From contig JABSOZ010000011.1 in NCBI GenBank assembly GCA_013215295.1, positions 1 to 64,000 of the forward strand: 64,000 nt of DNA, in the 5' to 3' direction. Made by a program: the position numbers and the translations under genes. The stretch's first letter is position 1. Every line of letters starts with the position of its first letter. Shown in pieces: positions 1-8,973 of the stretch. The notes under the pieces were generated by a model that saw nothing but the letters and a program-made list of their open reading frames with translations, was not told where the DNA came from and did not search any database. This DNA is from Colwellia sp. (GTDB taxonomy: Bacteria > Pseudomonadota > Gammaproteobacteria > Enterobacterales > Alteromonadaceae).

Positions 1-318
1 AACATCATGTACCTTGAACGCCCAGGTTGTAACTTATGTATGGGTAACCAAGAGAAAGCTGAACCAGGCGATACGGTTATTGCTACTTCTACACGTTTGT
101 TCCAAGGTCGTGTAGTAGCAGATACTGCAGAGAAGAAAGGTGAATCATTATTGGGTTCAACGCCGCTAGTTGTGCTTTCAACTATGCTAGGTCGCTTCCC
201 TACCCTTGCAGAGTACAAAAGTGCTGTAGAGGGTATTAACTTAACTAAGTTCACGCCACCGGCACATGAGATGAGCACTAAGTTCACTGGTACAGCAGTA
301 CCGATTAAGGTTATGTAA
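1..318 (+). CDS. acnB: Aconitate hydratase B, C-terminal fragment (gene starts before the window)
   Basis: Reading frame is open from base 1; MYLERPGCNLCMGNQEKAEPGDTVIATSTRLFQGR...FPTLAEYKSAV is typical of the AcnB C-terminus. Confidence 0.93.
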   Translation, partial: NIMYLERPGCNLCMGNQEKAEPGDTVIATSTRLFQGRVVADTAEKKGESLLGSTPLVVLSTMLGRFPTLAEYKSAVEGINLTKFTPPAHEMSTKFTGTAVPIKVM

Positions 319-327
319 TTCCGTATA

Positions 328-355
328 TAGAGTTCCTAACAAGGAACTCTATTTT
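328..355 (+). terminator. Intrinsic terminator of acnB
   Basis: Hairpin TAGAGTTCC-taacaa-GGAACTCTA followed by TTTT. Confidence 0.75.
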
Positions 356-381
356 AGTGGATAAATTGGAATAGATCATAG

Positions 382-445
382 GGTTATTTGTTTTAGTTGA
401 GCGAGGTTAAACTTGCAGTCAGCTAAAATAAATAACCTTTTTTTT
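382..445 (+). terminator. Second long hairpin with U-tract downstream of acnB
   Basis: GGTTATTTGTTTTAGTTGA pairs with TCAGCTAAAATAAATAACC (about 19 bp, two G-U wobbles), followed by a run of T. Confidence 0.65.
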
Positions 446-552
446 AGCTTTTATATTTTAAGAGGACTTTTTAACCATTAAATTTATTACTAACAATCCA
501 AATGAATAGCACTAAGTTATCAACTTTGACGGTTTCATTAATTACAAAATGT

Positions 553-894
553 TTATTTCAGACTAGGGCATTCAATATTAGCTGAAAGTGAAGGCATCAT
601 TAAATTTGGTGAAAACTTTCGGTCATCAAACCTTTCAACACCTGTTAATACCTCAATGGTATAACCATAAGTGCCACAAATTTTATAAGATTGTCTCATC
701 ATAAAAGTAGCAAGCTCAGCAAAATGAGTGTCCGACTTTGGATTCACCTGTAAGTGATATTTATTCTCAGACAGCTTAGTTTGTTCAAACTGAATATTGT
801 GATCAAAATCCCACTGTGGAGCACCATTTTCTGTTTCGATATTGCTACAAGCTGATGAAGCAAAACACATTGTAGCTAAAATAAGTGAGCGCAT
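553..894 (-). CDS. Small putative lipoprotein, unknown function
   Basis: 113-aa ORF; N-terminus MRSLILATMCFASSACS looks like a lipobox signal peptide. Confidence 0.6.
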   Translation of the reverse strand: MRSLILATMCFASSACSNIETENGAPQWDFDHNIQFEQTKLSENKYHLQVNPKSDTHFAELATFMMRQSYKICGTYGYTIEVLTGVERFDDRKFSPNLMMPSLSANIECPSLK

Positions 895-933
895 AATAAA
901 TCCTTTTGCAGAGAATAATTAACATTGTAAGAC

Positions 934-960
934 AAAAAACCAGCATAAATGCTGGTTTTA
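934..960 (-). terminator. Intrinsic terminator of the giant lipoprotein gene
   Basis: AAAAAACCAGCATAAATGCTGGTTTTA; T-run in minus-strand sense, just downstream of the stop at 1006. Confidence 0.7.
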
Positions 961-1005
961 ATGTTAAGCCGTGAAACGACTGATATTAAATCGTTTCATA
1001 ACGAT

Positions 1006-4000
1006 TTAATTACTTTCAAAAGTAATATTATCCACCCAAACAGCATCTTCACCACTACTTACGCTACCATCCTTTTGGTAACGAAACTCGATGGTATGCT
1101 GACCAGAAGATAATTCAGTTGAAAATGTCTGCCACTGTGAAGAAACACTATCAATAACCTCAATACCATCAACAATTAAATAGAAACGGTCACAACATGA
1201 TTCAGAGCTGACTTTTACATCAAGACTCAGCGTTCCACCTGCGAAAATATTATGCCAAAAAATGCTGCTTGTTTGGTTGTCTTCAATATCCCCAGAACGA
1301 AGTGCATAATTTTCTTCTTCTCCAGATTCTGCAATATTTTCAATCAACCATTCGGCATCTGAGTTTTCATCATGGCTAAAGTCACGAGGGATTGTTGCCG
1401 AATCAAAAGTAATATCAATTTGACTTATTGATTCTGGTTTAGAGTTAATATCGTTTGGATCGGTCTCATAAATATTAATTTCATCACCATCACTGAACAT
1501 ATCACCATCGCTATCAGCAAGAAGTGGATCAGTTAAATGCTCAAGCACCTCAGCTCCATCCGTTAATCCGTCATTATCAGAGTCTGGATTTAACGGCTTG
1601 GTTAGATAAGTACTTACTTCTTCAAAATCAGTTAAACCATCCTCGTCAGTATCTTCAATATCTGGGAATGTCGATAATTCGAATTCTTCAAGGTTACTCA
1701 AACCATCACTATCTAGATCAGTTAATGCATCAGTTTCATCGTTATCATTAAGTCCATACCTTGCCTCCCACCACATTGGCATTCCATCACTATCATTATC
1801 AACAATTGGCACTTGAGCTACAAAATTACCAATAAAATCCTGACCTTGCAATTCAATAGAACTAAAATCACTATTAACGATGAGTATCTGCTGATTTCTA
1901 TTTGTTAATATTAAACTACCTTGAGAATATACATTAATGTCGTAAAAAGAAGATGACACATTGTAGTCATAGAAATCATTCAACATTAATATCTCTCTTT
2001 CAACACCCTCAACATCATATTTTTTAATAACGCCATCCCATGACGCAGTAAATAAATTACCACTTTCATCAGCTGCAATAGCTCTAGCCTCACTAATGGT
2101 GAAACTGAGGATTAACTCCATCGTTTCTGGATCATATTTGTCCACTTGACGACCCGAAAGCGCATACAGCATATTATCTTGACCAAGCGTAATATCTATA
2201 TATTCATCTCCGGAAAAGAATTCTGCAGAATTACTTTGTATATTAAACCGAACAATGCCTGAAGTATCGCTACCCGAATTGGCCATATCAGTGACGAAAA
2301 TATAGTTATTGTAATGGGCAATACCACCATACGTGCCATTATTTACAATTCCCCAACCTTCAAAACTTTTGTGCTGCCAAGTTGCATGTATTGGGTTATA
2401 AATAGAAAGCGATGGAGAAGAAGTGCCATTAAACACAGCGATTCGGCCATCATCTAAAACAGTTAAATCTCTCGCATTTTGATTATCAAACATTGGAATA
2501 TCAATTGATGTGATAAGTTCCTGTTCAAAGTTATAGAAATTTAGTTGTTGATTCCGAACCGTAACAGTCTGTACTTCTTTTTCGAACAAGCTCTGTAAAG
2601 GTGTTAATTGAACATTGTCTAAATACACACCACAACTTCCAGTGCGAATAGAAACTGTATGCCTACCTCTAGGTATAATAACTTTCTTTGCCTGCCAACT
2701 GTCCTCAACAATAAAGTGTTCACTAATCACTTCATCTATATAAACAGAAATATAATTGGTATATTGGCATGCGCTTTTCACCTCAAACGATAAATCATTG
2801 CCATTAAAAAAACCGTTGAAAGAAATAGCGGCTTGCCCAGAAGAAAATATACTATAGTCTCCGTCTGAGCTTTCTATATTACTTACCCCCCAACTACTTT
2901 CTAGCGTCTCATCAATAACCCAATCAACGGGTACAGTTCCATCTTCAAATGAAAAGGTTAATGTGTCTATAATTTCAGGAATTGACGTCTCGTCATTTGG
3001 ATCGGTTTGCTCAGAGTACTCTTCAACATTAGTAATGCCGTCGTTGTCAGCATCTAGAAGCGCATCCTCATCATTGAGTAAATCAAAGCCTTGTGTAACT
3101 TCCCAAGCATCATCCATCCCATCATTATCACTATCACTGTTTAATGGATTAGATAAATAAACGTTCACCTCATCAGAGTCACTCAAACCATCATTATCAG
3201 TATCACCATTCGTCGGGTCTGTCGAATTTTGAAACTCTTCCAGATTAGTTAGTTCATCACTATCAGCATCGAGTGAAGCATCTGATGGGTCTTGACTATC
3301 CAGACCATATAAATCTTCCCACCAATCATCAATACCGTCTTCGTCAGTGTCGAAACCAAAATCAATTGCGGTTAACAAGCCATTTGTGCCGGCAATATAA
3401 AGCGCGCCTTCTGCCGATAAAGATATTTTTCCTGAAACAGGATAACTCCAGACTTGTTCATGGGTGTCTAAATCGATGGCATATGTGTTTATATTATCTT
3501 GAACAAATGCAAGATTTAGAGTTAAGACAATATTTCCTTGTATATCATTGTTATTTTGTGGACGCCAACGCCACAGTTCATCACCGGTAAATTGGTCTAA
3601 AACGGTTAATTCTCCAGACTTATTTGCATAAACCTTACCTAATGCTACAGAAGGAGTACCCATGAATCCGCTGTAGTAATCATCTGTTTCAATGCTCCAG
3701 ATTTTATCTGCAGTTTGTGTATCAAAGGCAAATAAACCCATACCTGAAATGACTAATGCGGTATTATTTCCAGCTAATACGGGAGTAATGCAATTTATAT
3801 TAAAGTCTTCGTTGGTTACAATTGCAGCTCCTGAAGACTTATCAGCGATAACGAAACCATTAGAAAAATAATATAGATGGTCGCTATCAACGGCGGGTGT
3901 CCAACCATCACATTGTTCTAAATCTTGAAACCACAACTCTTCTCCGGTTAATCCGTCAAACTTATAGCTGCCACCATATGTACCGCCAGCAACATATAAG

Positions 4001-7000
4001 TCACCATCAAAAGCAGTAGGCGCTTTATAGCGCTCCCATTGGTTTCCATAACTTTGAGCAAAAACATTATCACCATTAACCGCATTAACTGCATGAAGAT
4101 AAGCACCATCATCTTCTCTTGTTTGAAAATAAACTTTGCCATCATTTAAAGCAGGAGCATTTATTGAATGTACTATTCCAAAACTTTTCTGCCAATTTAT
4201 ACTACCCGTTGCTGAATTAATCCCAAATATAAACTGCTCTCCATAATAACTATTACTAGTTACAAACACTTTGCCACCTGCGGCAACAACTGGGTTCAAT
4301 TCGTATGTCGACGATAAAGCTACAGACCAACGTAAGGATAAATTTTCAGGGTCAATGTTAATAGCCGAAAATCCAGAATGGTCAGCATTGCCTTGATAAC
4401 TATTCCACAATTTTGGCTCTGGAATATCATTACTATCATTCGGGTCAGTTTCTAAAAAGTACTCAATGTAATTTACATAACTGTCTTCATCGAAGTCTAA
4501 TTCTCTGTCCGTATTTGATAATGGGTCAAATGCATAACTAACTTCCCAACCATCAGGCATTTGATCGCCATCAGTATCACGATTAAGTGGTTGTGTTAAA
4601 TGAGTATGTACTTCGTCTCCATCATTTAAACCATCATTATCTGAATCAGCAACATTAGGGTTAGTTTGTTGAGTCATTTCATCAATATTGACTAAACCAT
4701 CATTGTCAGCATCTTCATTAGCGTCATTAGTGTTGATATCAAGTTGATTGTTAACCTCATATAAATCAGATAAGCCGTCACCGTCGGTATCATTACTTAA
4801 AGGGTTGGAATGATACTCGTTAATTTCTTCGCTATCACTTAAACCATCATCATCAGAATCACTTAAAAGTGGGTCCGTGCCATGCTCATTAACTTCAACA
4901 CCATCGCTTAAACCATCATGATCTGAATCACTTTCTAAAGGGGATGTTAAATAGGTATTAACTTCCTCCCCATCAAGTAAGCCATCGTCATCAGTATCAG
5001 CAACAATTGGGTTAGTTCTTACACTGAATTCTTCAAGATTAGTTAAACCATCTTCATCAGAATCTAAAGCAGCATCCGAGGCATTATTGTCATCTAAGTT
5101 ATATAATGATTCCCACCATAAAGGTAAACCATCATTATCACCATCAACTATCCCAACAGGTGAAACATTCAATGAACCGTCCGATAACACGGTGATTAAA
5201 TTCAGCTCTTCACCATTTGGCGTTAATGCTAATGGCGTACCTTCTATATCGATTTCAGCCCGTAAATTAAAGCCATCATATTGCCAAATTTTAAGGGTTG
5301 GTGACCAATCATTATTTTCGATAGAAACGATTAAATCGGCAATAGAGATGATATCGGTGGTTTGAAGACCAAGCTCTACGACAAGTGTTAAATCTTCAGC
5401 ATCAAAAATAGAGCCACTGCCTAGGATGATATTATTACCATCTTCAGAAACTCGAACTGGGTGCGAAATATTTTGGCTGCTATGATAAGGAGATTCTCCT
5501 GAATCGGTAATATGCCCCAATATTTGATTAATAGTTTCGTAATGAAGATCATTTGGAGATGTTCCGTCTCTTAGGAAATACACACGTGAATTTTCTTCAT
5601 TCCAAGCATAAGTGCTCGAATGTCGGTTCCAATCTTTACTATCCGTTATTTCACCGTCTTCATCCAAAATATAATGGGTATTCCATGCTCCATTTGCATT
5701 TTCAGCTAACAGGAAATTCCCAACAGCAACTAAACCTCTAACATCATCACCAATATTGGCAAACAATTTTTCTCTTAATTCATCTAAATCAAACCGAGTT
5801 ATTGAGCCAGATTCGTAGCCAAGATAAAGTCGATTATGATCTGCAGAATACGTGAAAGTAAGAGGTGTTCCAAAGTCATGATAGATATTCGAAGGCATAA
5901 CCAAAGGATTAGTAAATTGATTAGTTTCAGATGACCAACGATAAATTCTGTTATTAACCGAGCTTAGAAAGTAAATATTTCCAGCATCATCAGAAATTAT
6001 TTTATCCGGTGTGAAAATAGGTTGAGTCGCTAAAAAGTCACAACCATTATCATTGCTATGACTCGCTAACCAGCATGCAGAATCAAGTGGAAACTCATCT
6101 AAAGTGAGATTATTTAATGATGCTGTAAAGCCTTCATTCCAGCTATCTGGGAAACCATCTTGGTCTGTATCTAAAGATGCTGAATTATCTAATGGAAAGG
6201 CATCTAATGTATTAATTATGCCGTCATTGTCAGTATCATCACTGGGTAAATAATCAATAAAATGAAGTGAATCATTGTTGTTTATTATTAATAACGCTCT
6301 ACTGTTAAATGCTTTAACTTCTTGTAAATTACCTGAGAAATATTTAACTTCAACTAAGCGAAGATTTGAGTCTCTCCTTTTTAGTGTAATTTCTCCTTGA
6401 TTTCCAGATTCTTGCAAGGTCACTAAGCTGCCATCGTCTAACCAAAAGGCATGCGAGAAATTTTCACCAATTGATGTTAGCCAAATTAAAGAGTCTGCAC
6501 TAAATATATCGCCTTGGCCTAACAATACTTTGGTACCATCATTAGAAACAGTAATTGGTCCAGTTATGGGATAATCGCCGTGATATGGCGATTCAACGAC
6601 ATCAGTAAACTCTCCTGAGTCACTAACAGTGCGATAGTATAAATCATTAGGCGAAATACCCTCTCTAAAATGATAAAGACGATTATTAACTTTATTCCAA
6701 GCATTAGTCCTTGAAGAATCATAATAATTGTCACTTTCTCCTAACTGTTCTCCACGACTATTAAAAGTAACGTAAGTACCTACATACCCTCGACAATCAA
6801 GAACGATCAAAAAACTATCAGCATCAACCAAAGCATTTACACATTGATCAACCACAGAAAAATTAGTTAATGCAAAGTCTTCATTTAAATATTTCAATTC
6901 GCCATTATTGAAACCTAGGTACAAACGTTGATGGCCTTCATGAAAGATCATTGAAGTTACACTCTCAACTTGTTGAGTGTTTAGCACATGATTAGTTGTA

Positions 7001-8559
7001 GTATCAAAAGTAACAAGTGTTCCATCTTCTTGATAAAAATATACGACCTCATCACTAGAAGCAGCAATATAAGTAGACGAATTTTCAGCAAGAACATTTA
7101 AATAACAATCTTCCCCATTACCATCTTCTACAGCAAAACAAGTGGCATTATTTGGATAGAAATCAGCATTATCACCAACATTGTCACCATCAGTATCTAG
7201 CCATTCTGAAGCATCATAAGGAAAAGCATCGACATTATCATCATAACCATCGCCATCATCATCAGTATCAACATCATTGGCTAGGCCATCACCGTCAAAA
7301 TCACCAGATACGTGCAAAGATATGGCCACATCAATATAAGTTTCAGCTTGTTCAATAATCGTAATTAAATCTTCAGCACTTACAATAAAATCACCAAAGA
7401 TAATCTCACTGATATCATCTGTAGATTGATTAGCATCAATCGTTATTCCTCCTGCGGAAATAACTTGTTCTGTAATAATACGTTTAGCGTTTTGAATGTA
7501 GAATTGCAGATCACTTACAGAAAGCTCACCTGATTCAACGAGCATCACTTTGTCATTAATTAATGCTAAAAGTTGTTCCGAAAATGGAGACACAACGGCT
7601 CCTGCCAGAGTGTCATTCTCTATTTGGGTAATATCTAAGGGTGGTAAAGATAAAGTTAAAGGGGTCGTTGTAAAGTCTAACTCGGGACGAGAAATATCTT
7701 GGGCTTCGGCTCCAATATAAGCTCTGACAGGATACTTACTAAGCAGCGATAATTTTTCTATCGGTAAGACTAAAACATAACTGCCGGTTTCATCAGTTGT
7801 AGTTGAGATCTCATTTTCGTCAATAATTACATTTAAATTTTCATCGATGTAGACTATGGCTCCACTGATATAACCATCAATCACCTTGCCACGAACTTCA
7901 ATTGCATCTTTAACAACTAATGAGATTGGAACCGAAATTTCATCGTTGCCATCATTAACAATAATGTTTAATTGATAAGAACCAGAATCGTCTAGATTTG
8001 GTTTGCCAACAAGGCTTGAAGTTTCCTCATCAAAACTTAGCCAATCGGGATGATTTTCTAATGTTACCGTCAAGTTATCCAAATCAGGATCTGACATAAC
8101 TAAAGGAATAGAAATCAATTCACTTTCTAGTCGTTCAAATTCAGGTTGCTCAGCCAAGATAGGTAAGCGATTTATATTTATAACTTCAATAGAAAAAGCA
8201 GGGAATTTAGCGGTATTCGTTCCATCAGTTGCAGAGATTTTAATATTTGAATAAATGCCTGCTTGCTCGTAGTTTGGAGTTCCTACTAGTTGGCCCTTCG
8301 ATGCATCAAAACTTGCCCATAAGGGTAAATTATCGATACTATAATTAATTGCATTGCCATTGAAATTTTGACTTGTAACCGTAAATAGATACTCAACATT
8401 TTCATTAACTGTTGAGGTTGGAGCTCCTGACAACAAAGCTTTAGGCGTTTCGGCTACTTTCGTTTCACCGCTACCGCCTCCTCCGCCACATGAAACGACA
8501 AATACTACGAAAGAAATGATTGATATTGATCGAAAATACCGTGATATAAACACAGACAA
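1006..8559 (-). CDS. Giant (2517 aa) surface/periplasmic lipoprotein with Ig/cadherin-like N-terminus, thrombospondin type-3/EF-hand-like Ca-binding repeats and PQQ-type beta-propeller segment
   Basis: Single long ORF; signal VVSCGGGGGSGE; many DxDxDGxxD motifs (DTDDDGLLDGEEVNTYLTSPLESDSDHDGLSDG...); PQQ-like ...WNSYQGNADHSGFSAINIDPENLSLRWSVAL... Confidence 0.85.
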   Translation of the reverse strand: MSVFISRYFRSISIISFVVFVVSCGGGGGSGETKVAETPKALLSGAPTSTVNENVEYLFTVTSQNFNGNAINYSIDNLPLWASFDASKGQLVGTPNYEQAGIYSNIKISATDGTNTAKFPAFSIEVININRLPILAEQPEFERLESELISIPLVMSDPDLDNLTVTLENHPDWLSFDEETSSLVGKPNLDDSGSYQLNIIVNDGNDEISVPISLVVKDAIEVRGKVIDGYISGAIVYIDENLNVIIDENEISTTTDETGSYVLVLPIEKLSLLSKYPVRAYIGAEAQDISRPELDFTTTPLTLSLPPLDITQIENDTLAGAVVSPFSEQLLALINDKVMLVESGELSVSDLQFYIQNAKRIITEQVISAGGITIDANQSTDDISEIIFGDFIVSAEDLITIIEQAETYIDVAISLHVSGDFDGDGLANDVDTDDDGDGYDDNVDAFPYDASEWLDTDGDNVGDNADFYPNNATCFAVEDGNGEDCYLNVLAENSSTYIAASSDEVVYFYQEDGTLVTFDTTTNHVLNTQQVESVTSMIFHEGHQRLYLGFNNGELKYLNEDFALTNFSVVDQCVNALVDADSFLIVLDCRGYVGTYVTFNSRGEQLGESDNYYDSSRTNAWNKVNNRLYHFREGISPNDLYYRTVSDSGEFTDVVESPYHGDYPITGPITVSNDGTKVLLGQGDIFSADSLIWLTSIGENFSHAFWLDDGSLVTLQESGNQGEITLKRRDSNLRLVEVKYFSGNLQEVKAFNSRALLIINNNDSLHFIDYLPSDDTDNDGIINTLDAFPLDNSASLDTDQDGFPDSWNEGFTASLNNLTLDEFPLDSACWLASHSNDNGCDFLATQPIFTPDKIISDDAGNIYFLSSVNNRIYRWSSETNQFTNPLVMPSNIYHDFGTPLTFTYSADHNRLYLGYESGSITRFDLDELREKLFANIGDDVRGLVAVGNFLLAENANGAWNTHYILDEDGEITDSKDWNRHSSTYAWNEENSRVYFLRDGTSPNDLHYETINQILGHITDSGESPYHSSQNISHPVRVSEDGNNIILGSGSIFDAEDLTLVVELGLQTTDIISIADLIVSIENNDWSPTLKIWQYDGFNLRAEIDIEGTPLALTPNGEELNLITVLSDGSLNVSPVGIVDGDNDGLPLWWESLYNLDDNNASDAALDSDEDGLTNLEEFSVRTNPIVADTDDDGLLDGEEVNTYLTSPLESDSDHDGLSDGVEVNEHGTDPLLSDSDDDGLSDSEEINEYHSNPLSNDTDGDGLSDLYEVNNQLDINTNDANEDADNDGLVNIDEMTQQTNPNVADSDNDGLNDGDEVHTHLTQPLNRDTDGDQMPDGWEVSYAFDPLSNTDRELDFDEDSYVNYIEYFLETDPNDSNDIPEPKLWNSYQGNADHSGFSAINIDPENLSLRWSVALSSTYELNPVVAAGGKVFVTSNSYYGEQFIFGINSATGSINWQKSFGIVHSINAPALNDGKVYFQTREDDGAYLHAVNAVNGDNVFAQSYGNQWERYKAPTAFDGDLYVAGGTYGGSYKFDGLTGEELWFQDLEQCDGWTPAVDSDHLYYFSNGFVIADKSSGAAIVTNEDFNINCITPVLAGNNTALVISGMGLFAFDTQTADKIWSIETDDYYSGFMGTPSVALGKVYANKSGELTVLDQFTGDELWRWRPQNNNDIQGNIVLTLNLAFVQDNINTYAIDLDTHEQVWSYPVSGKISLSAEGALYIAGTNGLLTAIDFGFDTDEDGIDDWWEDLYGLDSQDPSDASLDADSDELTNLEEFQNSTDPTNGDTDNDGLSDSDEVNVYLSNPLNSDSDNDGMDDAWEVTQGFDLLNDEDALLDADNDGITNVEEYSEQTDPNDETSIPEIIDTLTFSFEDGTVPVDWVIDETLESSWGVSNIESSDGDYSIFSSGQAAISFNGFFNGNDLSFEVKSACQYTNYISVYIDEVISEHFIVEDSWQAKKVIIPRGRHTVSIRTGSCGVYLDNVQLTPLQSLFEKEVQTVTVRNQQLNFYNFEQELITSIDIPMFDNQNARDLTVLDDGRIAVFNGTSSPSLSIYNPIHATWQHKSFEGWGIVNNGTYGGIAHYNNYIFVTDMANSGSDTSGIVRFNIQSNSAEFFSGDEYIDITLGQDNMLYALSGRQVDKYDPETMELILSFTISEARAIAADESGNLFTASWDGVIKKYDVEGVEREILMLNDFYDYNVSSSFYDINVYSQGSLILTNRNQQILIVNSDFSSIELQGQDFIGNFVAQVPIVDNDSDGMPMWWEARYGLNDNDETDALTDLDSDGLSNLEEFELSTFPDIEDTDEDGLTDFEEVSTYLTKPLNPDSDNDGLTDGAEVLEHLTDPLLADSDGDMFSDGDEINIYETDPNDINSKPESISQIDITFDSATIPRDFSHDENSDAEWLIENIAESGEEENYALRSGDIEDNQTSSIFWHNIFAGGTLSLDVKVSSESCCDRFYLIVDGIEVIDSVSSQWQTFSTELSSGQHTIEFRYQKDGSVSSGEDAVWVDNITFESN

Positions 8560-8701
8560 ATCCCTTTGTTAAAAAAATGTAATCGTGGAGTTTAAAATAA
8601 TTAAACTTATTAAACAACAGATTAAATGAAGTTTTAACTAGAAATGTCTTATTCAATATAATCAGTTTAACACTTGTATAACAATCTCGATAAATGAGCA
8701 T

Positions 8702-8787
8702 AAAAAAAGCCAGCAAAATAGCTGGCTTTATAATTTATTTAAAAATATACATTATTTCTTTTTCTTTACCGCTTTTGCATTGGGTAA
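8702..8787. repeat. Partial duplicate of the lpdA 3' end plus its downstream terminator
   Basis: 8751-8787 is identical to 11190-11226 (37 nt, encodes ...LPNAKAVKKKK-stop on minus); 8702-8750 is a diverged copy of 11141-11189. Confidence 0.85.
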
Positions 8788-8862
8788 GTACCCTTAGTGA
8801 GGATTGTGGATAATAAACTAGGTTTAGATCATGGCATTGCGACATATCGTTCTTCTTGAACA

Positions 8863-8892
8863 GAGTAAACCAGCATTAATGCTGGTTTACTC
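8863..8892. repeat. 30-nt perfect palindrome
   Basis: GAGTAAACCAGCATTAATGCTGGTTTACTC is its own reverse complement; lies just 3' of the S9 peptidase gene. Confidence 0.85.
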
Positions 8893-8973
8893 GTTATATA
8901 GATACATCTCAATAAGTAACTGTCTAAACAATTTAGTTAGCGAACATCACTAAAATTTAACAAGCATAATGAC

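Noticed and set aside
1524-7358. Plus-strand ORFs (1524-1751, 2963-3160, 3273-3590, 5087-5365, 5553-5741, 7152-7358) and minus 3948-4145
   Set aside because: All lie within the giant minus-strand gene; low-complexity His/Gln/Ser-rich translations reflect antisense of repeated Asp/Gly codons.
1006-8559. Repetitive DNA in the giant gene as a CRISPR array or satellite
   Set aside because: Repeats are degenerate and codon-based (DxDxDG protein motif); no conserved repeat with unique spacers.
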